Shown here: piece by piece, positions 1 through 4,972 of the stretch | Position numbering within the stretch: position 1 is the first letter of the stretch | Layout: each line of letters begins with the position of its first letter | Notes under the pieces: model-generated | Seen by the model: the letters and a program-made list of their open reading frames with translations, nothing else | Told to the model about the DNA's origin: nothing | Databases searched by the model: none | Program-made: the position numbers and the translations under genes | NCBI GenBank assembly: GCA_002401385.1 | Contig: NVSY01000008.1 | Location: 66,034-73,925 of the forward strand | Direction: 5' to 3' | DNA: 7,892 bases | Origin: Flavobacteriaceae bacterium | GTDB lineage: Bacteria; Bacteroidota; Bacteroidia; Flavobacteriales; Flavobacteriaceae

Positions 1-1151
1 GTGTCCATGTCTGTAATTCTGGCATACGTTTTTTCTGTGATGGCATTGAAAACACCAATACCAAGATTTTCTTTGGTACGACCAGAAATTTTAATGGCGT
101 TTAGCATGTCTACTTTAGTAGGATTGTCTATGGTTTCGTTTTCTCCGACTAAATTTTCCGCATCATTGTAACCAGTTGGGGTATTCCCTATGCGTCGCGA
201 GTAAAAAAGACGTCCTTTTCCGAATAGTTCTGTTCCCTCAGTAAAAAATGAACGTTGTTCTGAGTAACGTTGTTCAAAAGGGCCTAAATTTAATACAACA
301 TCATCAAATGCCGTTTGTCCAAAATCTGGAATTAAAGTAGCATCTAGTGTGAAACTTTCATTGATTCCATATTTTAAATCCATTCCTACACTGTAAGCCA
401 AGTCGTTTTCTCCATCAAAAGAGGTGCTTGTAACTGAGGCATACGGAGAAACACTAAGGCGGACAGGTGGTGTTATATTTGAAATTCCCGAAATTTCTCC
501 TGCAAATTGTGTAAATAAACTAGAACTTTTGTCAATATAATTCCAAACAAACTGCTCATTAGTACTTTGAATACGACGATGTATATTTAACCCCCAAGCT
601 TTCATATTAGTATTCGAAAAACGAAGTGCTGAATAGGGTATTTTCATTTCAACTACCCAACTGTCATCATTTATTTGTACAGCGCTTTCCCATACGGCGT
701 TCCAGCTCCAATCTTCATTATTTGAAGAAACCTTTGCATCTCCTTGGGTACCTGCACTGGTGACTAAAAATTCAGTGTCGTTTTGTCCGTCGTTATTTGG
801 ATTGATGCTTATCAATAAAAAATCTGCATTTCCTATGTTATCACGTGTAGTTTCTTGTGTTGGAATACTACTAGGATTGGTATCGTACATGATGGCACCA
901 AAATAGATTGCTTCATCATCATAGACTATTTTTACAACTGTTTTTTTATCCGTTTCTGGATCTCCATCACCAGGTTTAAACATTACAAAGTCTTTAGCTT
1001 GGTCCGCTCCAAGCCAAAACGACTCATCCAACTTACCGTCTATATTAGGTACTAGTTGTATCCGTGTTGTACGTACAGATTTTTTTTTAATGTCTTGAGC
1101 GTGAAGGGAAAATGTAAAAAATATTATAATTAAACTTACTAAGTTTCTCAT
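1..1151 (-). CDS. Exported CBM9-like / DUF5916 family protein, N-terminal part
   Basis: This is a partial gene: 383 codons and two bases are visible, and the C-terminal part lies beyond the left edge. The ATG at 1151 is followed by a typical signal peptide (MRNLVSLIIIFFTFSLHAQ, residues 1-19) with probable cleavage near A18-Q19, so the product is exported. Residues about 30-215 look like the CBM9-like carbohydrate-binding fold that opens many Bacteroidota DUF5916 proteins, with IDGKLDESFW at 37-46, YDDEAIYFG at 77-85 and WVVEMKIPYSALRF at 165-178. From about 230 the DUF5916 region begins, and RSFFTEGTELFGKGRLFYSR at 300-319 is its best-conserved stretch. Family members usually run to 700 residues or more, so roughly half is seen. 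Their function is unproven; a role in envelope or polysaccharide handling is inferred from the fold. There is no Shine-Dalgarno sequence before the ATG. The gene is divergent from sucC. The family call is from memory of sequence patterns. Confidence 0.85.
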   Translation of the reverse strand, partial: MRNLVSLIIIFFTFSLHAQDIKKKSVRTTRIQLVPNIDGKLDESFWLGADQAKDFVMFKPGDGDPETDKKTVVKIVYDDEAIYFGAIMYDTNPSSIPTQETTRDNIGNADFLLISINPNNDGQNDTEFLVTSAGTQGDAKVSSNNEDWSWNAVWESAVQINDDSWVVEMKIPYSALRFSNTNMKAWGLNIHRRIQSTNEQFVWNYIDKSSSLFTQFAGEISGISNITPPVRLSVSPYASVTSTSFDGENDLAYSVGMDLKYGINESFTLDATLIPDFGQTAFDDVVLNLGPFEQRYSEQRSFFTEGTELFGKGRLFYSRRIGNTPTGYNDAENLVGENETIDNPTKVDMLNAIKISGRTKENLGIGVFNAITEKTYARITDMD

Positions 1152-1168
1152 GAGGAAAATTTATTGTG

Positions 1169-1176
1169 CTAAATTA
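1169..1176 (-). promoter_or_regulatory. Possible -7 box for the DUF5916 gene
   Basis: On the minus strand this reads TAATTTAG, one mismatch from the Bacteroidota -7 consensus TAnnTTTG, about 18 bases before the ATG at 1151. No convincing TTTG-like -33 element lies 17-23 bases upstream, so this is a weak call. Confidence 0.25.
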
Positions 1177-1299
1177 TTAAGGAAACGTTAATTATGCTCC
1201 TAATTAATTGTTAAATCACAGTAAAGACTGTTAAAAAGTATATTTGTTACAATTATGATAAGTTTTTCAAAAAAAAATTAAATTTTACGTTAGGATTGT

Positions 1300-1307
1300 T
1301 ACATTTG
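1300..1307 (+). promoter_or_regulatory. sucC promoter, -7 box
   Basis: TACATTTG matches the Bacteroidota sigma-ABfr -7 consensus TAnnTTTG exactly. It lies 26 bases upstream of the sucC ATG, so the transcript would start near 1313 with a leader of about 20 bases. The -33 position (around 1278-1281, TTAA) is a poor match to TTTG. The sequence between the box and the start has no Shine-Dalgarno motif, as expected for this lineage. Confidence 0.6.
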
Positions 1308-1333
1308 TCTTTATAAAGCAAAATTGACTCTAA

Positions 1334-2530
1334 ATGAATTTACACGAATATCAAGGAAAAGAATTGCTAAATAGTTTTGGCGTTCGTATCCAACGCGGAA
1401 TTGTAGCTGACAGTTCTGAAAAAGCGGTGGAGGCTGCAAAACAATTATCGGAAGAAACGGGTACCGGATGGTGGGTTGTAAAAGCTCAAATCCATGCTGG
1501 TGGACGTGGAAAAGGTGGAGGTGTTAAATTGGCTAAAAGCCTAGAAGAGATTGCATCTATTTCTAATGATATTATTGGAATGATGTTAATTACTCCTCAA
1601 ACACCACCAGAAGGAAAATTTGTAAACCAAGTTTTAGTAGCGGAAGATGTGTATTATCCTGGTGATAATGAGCCAGAAGAATATTATATGTCGGTATTAT
1701 TGAACCGTGCTACGAGTAAAAATATGATTATGTATTCTACCGAAGGAGGTATGGATATCGAGGCAGTAGCTGAAAATACGCCTCATTTAATTTTCACGGA
1801 AGAAATAGATCCCTTATTAGGATTGTTACCTTTTCAAGCACGTAAAATAGCCTTTAACCTTGGCTTGTCTGGAGGAGCGATGAAAGAAATGGTGAAGTTT
1901 GTAACTTCATTATATACAGCATATGTAAAGTCTGATGCATCATTGTTTGAAATTAACCCTGTGTTAAAAACTTCTGATGACAAAATTTTAGCAGTAGATT
2001 CTAAAGTTACGTTGGATGATAGTGCTTTATTCCGTCATAAGGATTTGGCTGAATTACGTGATTTACGTGAAGAAAGAGCTATTGAAGTAGAAGCAAACGA
2101 AGCTGGATTAAATTATGTAGACTTAGATGGTAATGTTGGATGTATGGTAAACGGAGCTGGATTGGCTATGAGTACTATGGATTTAATCAAGCAATCTGGA
2201 GGAGAACCTGCTAACTTTTTAGATGTTGGTGGAACTGCAGATGCAAAACGTGTGGAATTGGCATTTAGATTGATTTTAAAAGATCCGAATGTAAAAGCAA
2301 TTTTAGTAAATATCTTTGGTGGTATTGTACGTTGCGATCGTGTTGCTCAAGGGGTAATAGATGCCTTTAAAAATATGGGTGATGCTATTAATGTACCTAT
2401 TATTGTTCGTTTACAAGGAACCAATGCTGTTGAAGCAAAACAATTATTGGATGATAGCGGTGTAGATTTAATTTCTGCTACAGAATTCCAAGAAGCTGCT
2501 GATAAAGTGCAAGAAGTATTGTCTAAATAA
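1334..2530 (+). CDS. sucC: Succinyl-CoA synthetase (ADP-forming), beta subunit
   Basis: SucC is the nucleotide-binding subunit of succinyl-CoA ligase. With SucD it interconverts succinyl-CoA plus ADP and phosphate with succinate, CoA and ATP in the cytoplasmic TCA cycle. The 398-residue product is full length (E. coli SucC has 388). The start MNLHEYQGKELL is the family N-terminus. An ATP-grasp domain fills about residues 1-240: K50, the glycine-rich AGGRGKGGG at 55-63, and the Mg-binding pair N208 (in EINPV) and D222 (in AVDSK). The C-terminal CoA-ligase domain has DGNVGCMVNGAGLAM at 265-279, NFLDVGGTAD at 294-303, VNIFGGIVRCD at 325-335 and the succinate-site RLQGTN at 359-364. No sucD lies in the window, so the partner must be encoded elsewhere. 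The gene is monocistronic here, with its own promoter and terminator. The identification is secure. Confidence 0.98.
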   Translation: MNLHEYQGKELLNSFGVRIQRGIVADSSEKAVEAAKQLSEETGTGWWVVKAQIHAGGRGKGGGVKLAKSLEEIASISNDIIGMMLITPQTPPEGKFVNQVLVAEDVYYPGDNEPEEYYMSVLLNRATSKNMIMYSTEGGMDIEAVAENTPHLIFTEEIDPLLGLLPFQARKIAFNLGLSGGAMKEMVKFVTSLYTAYVKSDASLFEINPVLKTSDDKILAVDSKVTLDDSALFRHKDLAELRDLREERAIEVEANEAGLNYVDLDGNVGCMVNGAGLAMSTMDLIKQSGGEPANFLDVGGTADAKRVELAFRLILKDPNVKAILVNIFGGIVRCDRVAQGVIDAFKNMGDAINVPIIVRLQGTNAVEAKQLLDDSGVDLISATEFQEAADKVQEVLSK

Positions 2531-2556
2531 GACAAACAACATATTTTTTAAAAAGG

Positions 2557-2591
2557 CCAAACTTGTGTTTCATGAGTTTGGTTTTTTTTTT
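2557..2591 (+). terminator. Intrinsic terminator of sucC
   Basis: CCAAACT (2557-2563) pairs perfectly with AGTTTGG (2575-2581) around an 11-base loop, and ten T follow directly (2582-2591). It starts 26 bases after the sucC stop. The upstream run of A at 2550-2554 could add pairing with the T tract. Confidence 0.85.
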
Positions 2592-2596
2592 GGTTT

Positions 2597-2624
2597 GACA
2601 TAGGACATAGGACATAGGACATAG
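2597..2624 (+). repeat. Tandem heptamer repeat, 4 x GACATAG
   Basis: Four perfect head-to-tail copies of GACATAG fill 2597-2624. A degenerate fifth (GACTCGG, 2625-2631) and the 8-base palindrome ATTCGAAT (2633-2640) follow. It lies just after the sucC terminator and before a polypurine run, in DNA with no gene. A heptamer array is a simple candidate for slippage-driven copy-number variation. Its function is unknown. Confidence 0.85.
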
Positions 2625-2646
2625 GACTCGGGATTCGAATGGATGT

Positions 2647-2682
2647 AAAAAAGAGAGAAGAAAAAAGAGAAGAGAGAAGAGA
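2647..2682 (+). repeat. Polypurine run of 36 bases
   Basis: Every base from 2647 to 2682 is A or G, mostly GA and GAA steps, and the run is close to a mirror repeat around its A-rich centre. Such homopurine mirror repeats can form triplex DNA when supercoiled; whether this one does is unknown. It lies between the convergent sucC and PUR-protein transcription units. Confidence 0.75.
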
Positions 2683-2725
2683 TGTTTTTTTTGCGACAAC
2701 GTCAATAAGTCCTGATTCTTAATTC

Positions 2726-2741
2726 AAAAAAAAAGACCCTA
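2726..2741 (-). terminator. Distal arm and T-tract of the PUR-gene terminator, cut off by the IS
   Basis: On the minus strand this reads TAGGGTC (2741 to 2735) followed by nine T (2734 to 2726). It is complementary, with one G-U pair, to GACTCTA at 4510-4504. If the insertion sequence and one target copy are removed, the two arms form a 9-bp stem with a TTTT loop, flanked by A6 and T9, which is a textbook intrinsic terminator for the PUR gene. It is now separated from its partner arm by 1.75 kb. Confidence 0.7.
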
Positions 2742-2749
2742 ATAAAAAT
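2742..2749. repeat. Target-site duplication, left copy (ATAAAAAT)
   Basis: ATAAAAAT lies flush against the left inverted repeat and is repeated exactly at 4496-4503, flush with the right one. The match cannot be extended in either direction. It is AT-rich, so chance matching is not negligible, but the exact position at both ends argues for a real 8-bp duplication. Confidence 0.75.
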
Positions 2750-2767
2750 GAGGCTGCTGAAAAAGTC
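2750..2767 (+). repeat. IS left terminal inverted repeat
   Basis: GAGGCTGCTGAAAAAGTC matches the inverted right end at 15 of 18 positions; the three mismatches are at positions 5-7. It lies directly inside the left copy of the target duplication. Confidence 0.85.
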
Positions 2768-2787
2768 TCTGTTTTGAGGTTATTTTT

Positions 2788-2829
2788 AAAAAAGCGATTG
2801 AGTAAAATAAGTTTTACTCAATCGCTTTT
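2788..2829 (-). terminator. Perfect 18-bp hairpin, transposase terminator
   Basis: Positions 2790-2807 and 2812-2829 are perfect reverse complements around a 4-base loop (TAAG). Read on the minus strand, the stem ends in a GC-containing segment followed by a run of T (2793 to 2788), giving an intrinsic terminator about 105 bases after the transposase stop. On the plus strand the tail is TTTTAATTTT, so it may also stop transcription entering from the sucC side. Confidence 0.8.
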
Positions 2830-2934
2830 AATTTTCAATAAATTATTAGAAAGTTCTTTAATTAATTGGAAATTAGCATATAAACACAGTTTTATAACCT
2901 TTTCCGTAGATGATTATTCCTTTTATTCATCGTA

Positions 2935-4395
2935 TTAGCTTAATTTTATTATCCTTTTCAGATTTACAGCAAACATTGTTATAGCGCCTTGCATTTGCAT
3001 GTTTACGATACCGTATGATGTTGCTCTTCCAAATCCATGTGCATTTTTTAATTCACCATTTTTCGCCTCTATTTTATAACGATGCATGGATTTTTCTTTA
3101 TAATAATCCGTGTGTTGAAAATTTACTTGCTCTTGATGTAGTTCTGATTTTATTGTGACAGAATAGGTTTTTGTTTGAGCTCCTTCTCTATAACAGCCTT
3201 CTTTTAAAGGACAATTCTTACATTTTGTAATGTCAAAATAATAGGTAAGCATTTGATTTTTACCTATGTTTTTCTTGCCTTGCACAGCCTTTTTAATAGC
3301 TAAGTGTCCTGCAGGACAAACAAACATATCGGCATCTTTATTATAATCAAATCGATCTTCTTTTTTTCTGGTTCCTTGTGCTATTATCGGGTTTAATTTA
3401 GCTACTATTTTAATTCCTTGTTTATTCGCTATTGCAAGATTTTTTTTACCTGAATAAGCTCCATCACCTATAATTGTATTAACTTCAATTCCATTTTCTT
3501 GACTAATTTCCAATAATTCTGGAAGTATTGGCCCATCTCCTTTTTCTCCTGAAGTTACAACTGCAGCTGTGATAATGCGCTCTTCACTCATTGCAATATG
3601 TGTTTTGTATCCAAAAAAAGAACTATCGGCTGATTTATGACCTATTTTTGCATCTGTATCTTTTGATAGTATGAGGTTTTCTTGTGCATCTTCAATAGTC
3701 TCTTTTAGCAAATTTAATTTTTCCTTTACTGATGGAATTGTACTTATGGATTGGTCTGACTCAATACGTTTTTCTAACTCTTTGCAATAATCAAGTTCTC
3801 TTTCTAGATCGTTAGTGTTATTCTTTTCTGGCATTTTAAATTTCCAACTTTCATCATATCGGTAAATAGTTTTTCTAAGCAACTTGGATCTTTCTTTTAA
3901 AACCTCATACGCTGTAAACGGGTTGGATTTGGATAATGTGTGTGTAGCATCAACAATTATAGACTTGGAGCGAACAATCCCTTTTTCTATAGCAATAGAG
4001 ACGGTTTTACCAATCAATAGGTTTAGCAAATCTGTGTCTTTTAATCGTAGTTTTCTGAATTTTGTAAGGGAACTAGAATTGATAACATCATCTTCAGGTA
4101 ACATCCCTAAAAAATATTTGAAAGACATATCAAATCTAGAACGCTCGACTACATCAACATCTGAAATTGTATAAATTACCTTCAGTAATAAGTACTTGAA
4201 CATTTTAATAGGACACTCTGCAGTACGACCATTAACGTGGCAATACTTGCTTAATAGCTCTTCATAAATAAAAGAAAAATCTATTAAGTCATTAATTTTT
4301 CTAAGGAAATTATCCTTTGGTACAATTAAATCATACAAGGAACTGTACTCACTAAATTGTATTTTTTGTTGTTTAAGTAGCATAAAAATGGTCAA
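2935..4395 (-). CDS. IS1182-family DDE transposase
   Basis: This enzyme would cut and join the IS ends. The N-terminal third resembles the DUF772/InsH-type domain (CPIKMFKYLLLKVIY at 61-75, SRFDMSFKYFLGM at 86-98, LTKFRKLRL at 110-118). The DDE core is visible: D149 in IIVDATH, D311 in IIGDGAYSG, and a C-terminal glutamate in RYKIEAKNGELKNAHG, most likely E443 (E448 is the alternative). A cysteine set typical of IS1182 (C360 in CPAGH, then C392, C395 and C401) lies before the last glutamate. A helical insertion with many charged residues separates the first two aspartates. At 486 residues it is full length with no frameshift. The start is taken as TTG at 4395 because AAAGGAG (4409-4403) lies 7 bases upstream. 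The ATG at 4383 (482 residues) is the alternative and has no such site at a normal distance. The transposase identity is secure, the family assignment likely. Confidence 0.88.
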   Translation of the reverse strand: MTIFMLLKQQKIQFSEYSSLYDLIVPKDNFLRKINDLIDFSFIYEELLSKYCHVNGRTAECPIKMFKYLLLKVIYTISDVDVVERSRFDMSFKYFLGMLPEDDVINSSSLTKFRKLRLKDTDLLNLLIGKTVSIAIEKGIVRSKSIIVDATHTLSKSNPFTAYEVLKERSKLLRKTIYRYDESWKFKMPEKNNTNDLERELDYCKELEKRIESDQSISTIPSVKEKLNLLKETIEDAQENLILSKDTDAKIGHKSADSSFFGYKTHIAMSEERIITAAVVTSGEKGDGPILPELLEISQENGIEVNTIIGDGAYSGKKNLAIANKQGIKIVAKLNPIIAQGTRKKEDRFDYNKDADMFVCPAGHLAIKKAVQGKKNIGKNQMLTYYFDITKCKNCPLKEGCYREGAQTKTYSVTIKSELHQEQVNFQHTDYYKEKSMHRYKIEAKNGELKNAHGFGRATSYGIVNMQMQGAITMFAVNLKRIIKLS

Positions 4396-4402
4396 ATAAT
4401 TA

Positions 4403-4409
4403 CTCCTTT
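4403..4409 (-). promoter_or_regulatory. Shine-Dalgarno site of the transposase gene
   Basis: The minus strand reads AAAGGAG, 7 bases before the TTG at 4395 and 19 before the ATG at 4383, so it favours the TTG start. None of the host genes in the window has such a site. Its complement CTCCTTT occurs in the same transcript at 4427-4421, so the site can be buried in a 7-bp hairpin. Confidence 0.6.
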
Positions 4410-4417
4410 AAGATACC

Positions 4418-4455
4418 AAAAAAGGAGCAGAAAACTTAGTTCTCTACTCCTTTTT
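4418..4455 (-). terminator. Hairpin with T-tract ahead of the transposase
   Basis: On the minus strand AAAAAGGAG (4455-4447) pairs with CTCCTTTTT (4427-4419), and the second arm ends in six T (4423-4418). This has the form of an intrinsic terminator placed between the IS right end and the transposase start, where it would stop transcripts arriving from the PUR gene, whose own terminator the insertion destroyed. The loop is 19 bases with some internal pairing potential, so strength is uncertain. Confidence 0.55.
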
Positions 4456-4477
4456 ATCTGTATTTTAAATCTTAATT

Positions 4478-4495
4478 GACTTTTTCAGTGCCCTC
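4478..4495 (-). repeat. IS right terminal inverted repeat
   Basis: Read on the minus strand this is GAGGGCACTGAAAAAGTC, matching the left end at 15 of 18 positions. It is immediately followed outside by the second copy of ATAAAAAT. Confidence 0.85.
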
Positions 4496-4503
4496 ATAAA
4501 AAT
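4496..4503. repeat. Target-site duplication, right copy (ATAAAAAT)
   Basis: This is identical to 2742-2749 and flush with the right inverted repeat. In the uninterrupted locus the single copy formed the loop and the top two pairs of the PUR-gene terminator. Confidence 0.75.
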
Positions 4504-4516
4504 TAGAGTCTTTTTT
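4504..4516 (-). terminator. Proximal arm of the PUR-gene terminator, left next to its gene
   Basis: The minus strand reads A6 (4516-4511) then GACTCTA (4510-4504), 19 bases after the PUR-gene stop. Its pairing partner is at 2741-2735, across the IS. The IS has therefore split the hairpin at its loop, and the PUR gene should no longer terminate here. Confidence 0.7.
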
Positions 4517-4535
4517 GAAAGCTAAAAAAGCTTTT

Positions 4536-4904
4536 TTAAATGTCTTCGAAACTAACGTCTGTAAAACTTGCAGTGTCTGCTGTTTCTAAAACTTCTTCAG
4601 TTTGTTTCTTGTAGTCTTTCTGATGTCTTTCAGAGATAACTTCCTCACCTTTTTCATTAATAATAAAATCAGTAGCGGCGGTTAACATTTCTCTAAACTC
4701 AGAAAAATCTTCTTTATATAAATATATTTTGTGTTTTTTGTAATGGAAAGATCCATCATCATGAGTAAATTTCTTACTCTCAGTAACTGTTAGGTAATAA
4801 TCATCAGCCTTGGTAGCCCTTACATCAAAAAAGTAAGTTCTTCTTCCTGCTCTTAGAACTTGAGAAAAAATCTCCTCCTGCTCTATATGTTCTTTATCGC
4901 TCAT
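4536..4904 (-). CDS. PUR family DNA/RNA-binding protein (DUF3276)
   Basis: This is a 122-residue, probably cytoplasmic, single-domain protein of the PUR/DUF3276 family common in Bacteroidota and related to spirochaete PUR-domain nucleic-acid-binding proteins. The core EEIFSQVLRAGRRTYFFDVR (10-29), YYLTVTESKKF (36-46) and GSFHYKKHKIYLYKEDF (51-67) shows the beta-sheet pattern and basic, aromatic surface of the PUR repeat. A helix follows (68-85) and the tail is acidic. I start it at the ATG at 4904 (MSDKEHIEQEE). The longer reading from a GTG at 4949 would begin inside the predicted -7 box and adds 15 residues unlike the family. It lies 68 bases downstream of the ABC exporter on the same strand and may receive read-through, but has its own promoter. 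Its terminator has been split by the IS. The cellular target is unknown. Confidence 0.9.
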   Translation of the reverse strand: MSDKEHIEQEEIFSQVLRAGRRTYFFDVRATKADDYYLTVTESKKFTHDDGSFHYKKHKIYLYKEDFSEFREMLTAATDFIINEKGEEVISERHQKDYKKQTEEVLETADTASFTDVSFEDI

Positions 4905-4934
4905 AATATTAGGTCTGTTAAATAAATCAATTAG

Positions 4935-4958
4935 GTTAGATTGAGTCACAAATCTAAC
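4935..4958. promoter_or_regulatory. Perfect 8-bp inverted repeat over the PUR-gene promoter
   Basis: GTTAGATT (4935-4942) and AATCTAAC (4951-4958) are exact reverse complements with an 8-base spacer. The dyad covers the predicted -7 box and the expected transcription start, so it could be an operator. In a transcript reading through from the ABC gene it would also form a hairpin 14 bases after the stop, but without a T-tract, so it is not a standard terminator. Confidence 0.5.
4949..4956 (-). promoter_or_regulatory. PUR-gene promoter, -7 box
   Basis: The minus strand reads TAGATTTG, an exact match to the Bacteroidota -7 consensus TAnnTTTG, 44 bases before the ATG at 4904. Transcription would start near 4942, giving a leader of about 38 bases. 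A clear -33 element is not seen. The box lies inside one arm of the inverted repeat at 4935-4958. Confidence 0.55.
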
Positions 4959-4972
4959 GAAAAATTATTTAA

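Larger units (their letters stand above)
2750..4495 (-). mobile_element. Complete insertion sequence, IS1182-like, 1746 bp
   Basis: The element is bounded by imperfect 18-bp inverted repeats and an 8-bp direct repeat, and carries one intact transposase gene on the minus strand. A strong hairpin closes it on the left (2788-2829), and a second hairpin lies between the right end and the transposase start (4418-4455), so the transposase is insulated at both sides. The stretch 2830-2934 between the left hairpin and the transposase stop is AT-rich and shows nothing recognisable. The intact gene, matching ends and perfect target duplication suggest a fairly recent insertion and a potentially active element. 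The family is assigned from the transposase. I did not confirm that an 8-bp duplication is usual for IS1182. Confidence 0.85.

Noticed and set aside
855..1055. 66-codon plus-strand open frame opposite the DUF5916 gene
   Set aside because: It is a shadow of a well-supported coding frame on the minus strand, with cysteine, phenylalanine and isoleucine-rich noise composition.
2625..2645. tRNA T-arm-like string GGATTCGAAT
   Set aside because: The flanking bases do not form the 5-bp T stem and no acceptor, anticodon or D arm can be built around it.
2523..2705. 60-codon minus-strand open frame across the repeat region
   Set aside because: It is made of the heptamer repeat, the purine run and the sucC terminator, overlaps the sucC end, and shows no protein-like composition.
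2726..2767. Apparent terminal inverted repeats of over 33 bp, starting at GACCCTAAT and GACTCTAAT
   Set aside because: The outer part is not IS sequence. It consists of the two arms of the interrupted host terminator, which are complementary already. The 8-bp direct repeat sets the IS ends at 2750 and 4495.
3884..4174. 96-codon plus-strand open frame inside the transposase gene
   Set aside because: It is antisense to a clearly coding frame with intact DDE motifs, and has no recognisable domain.
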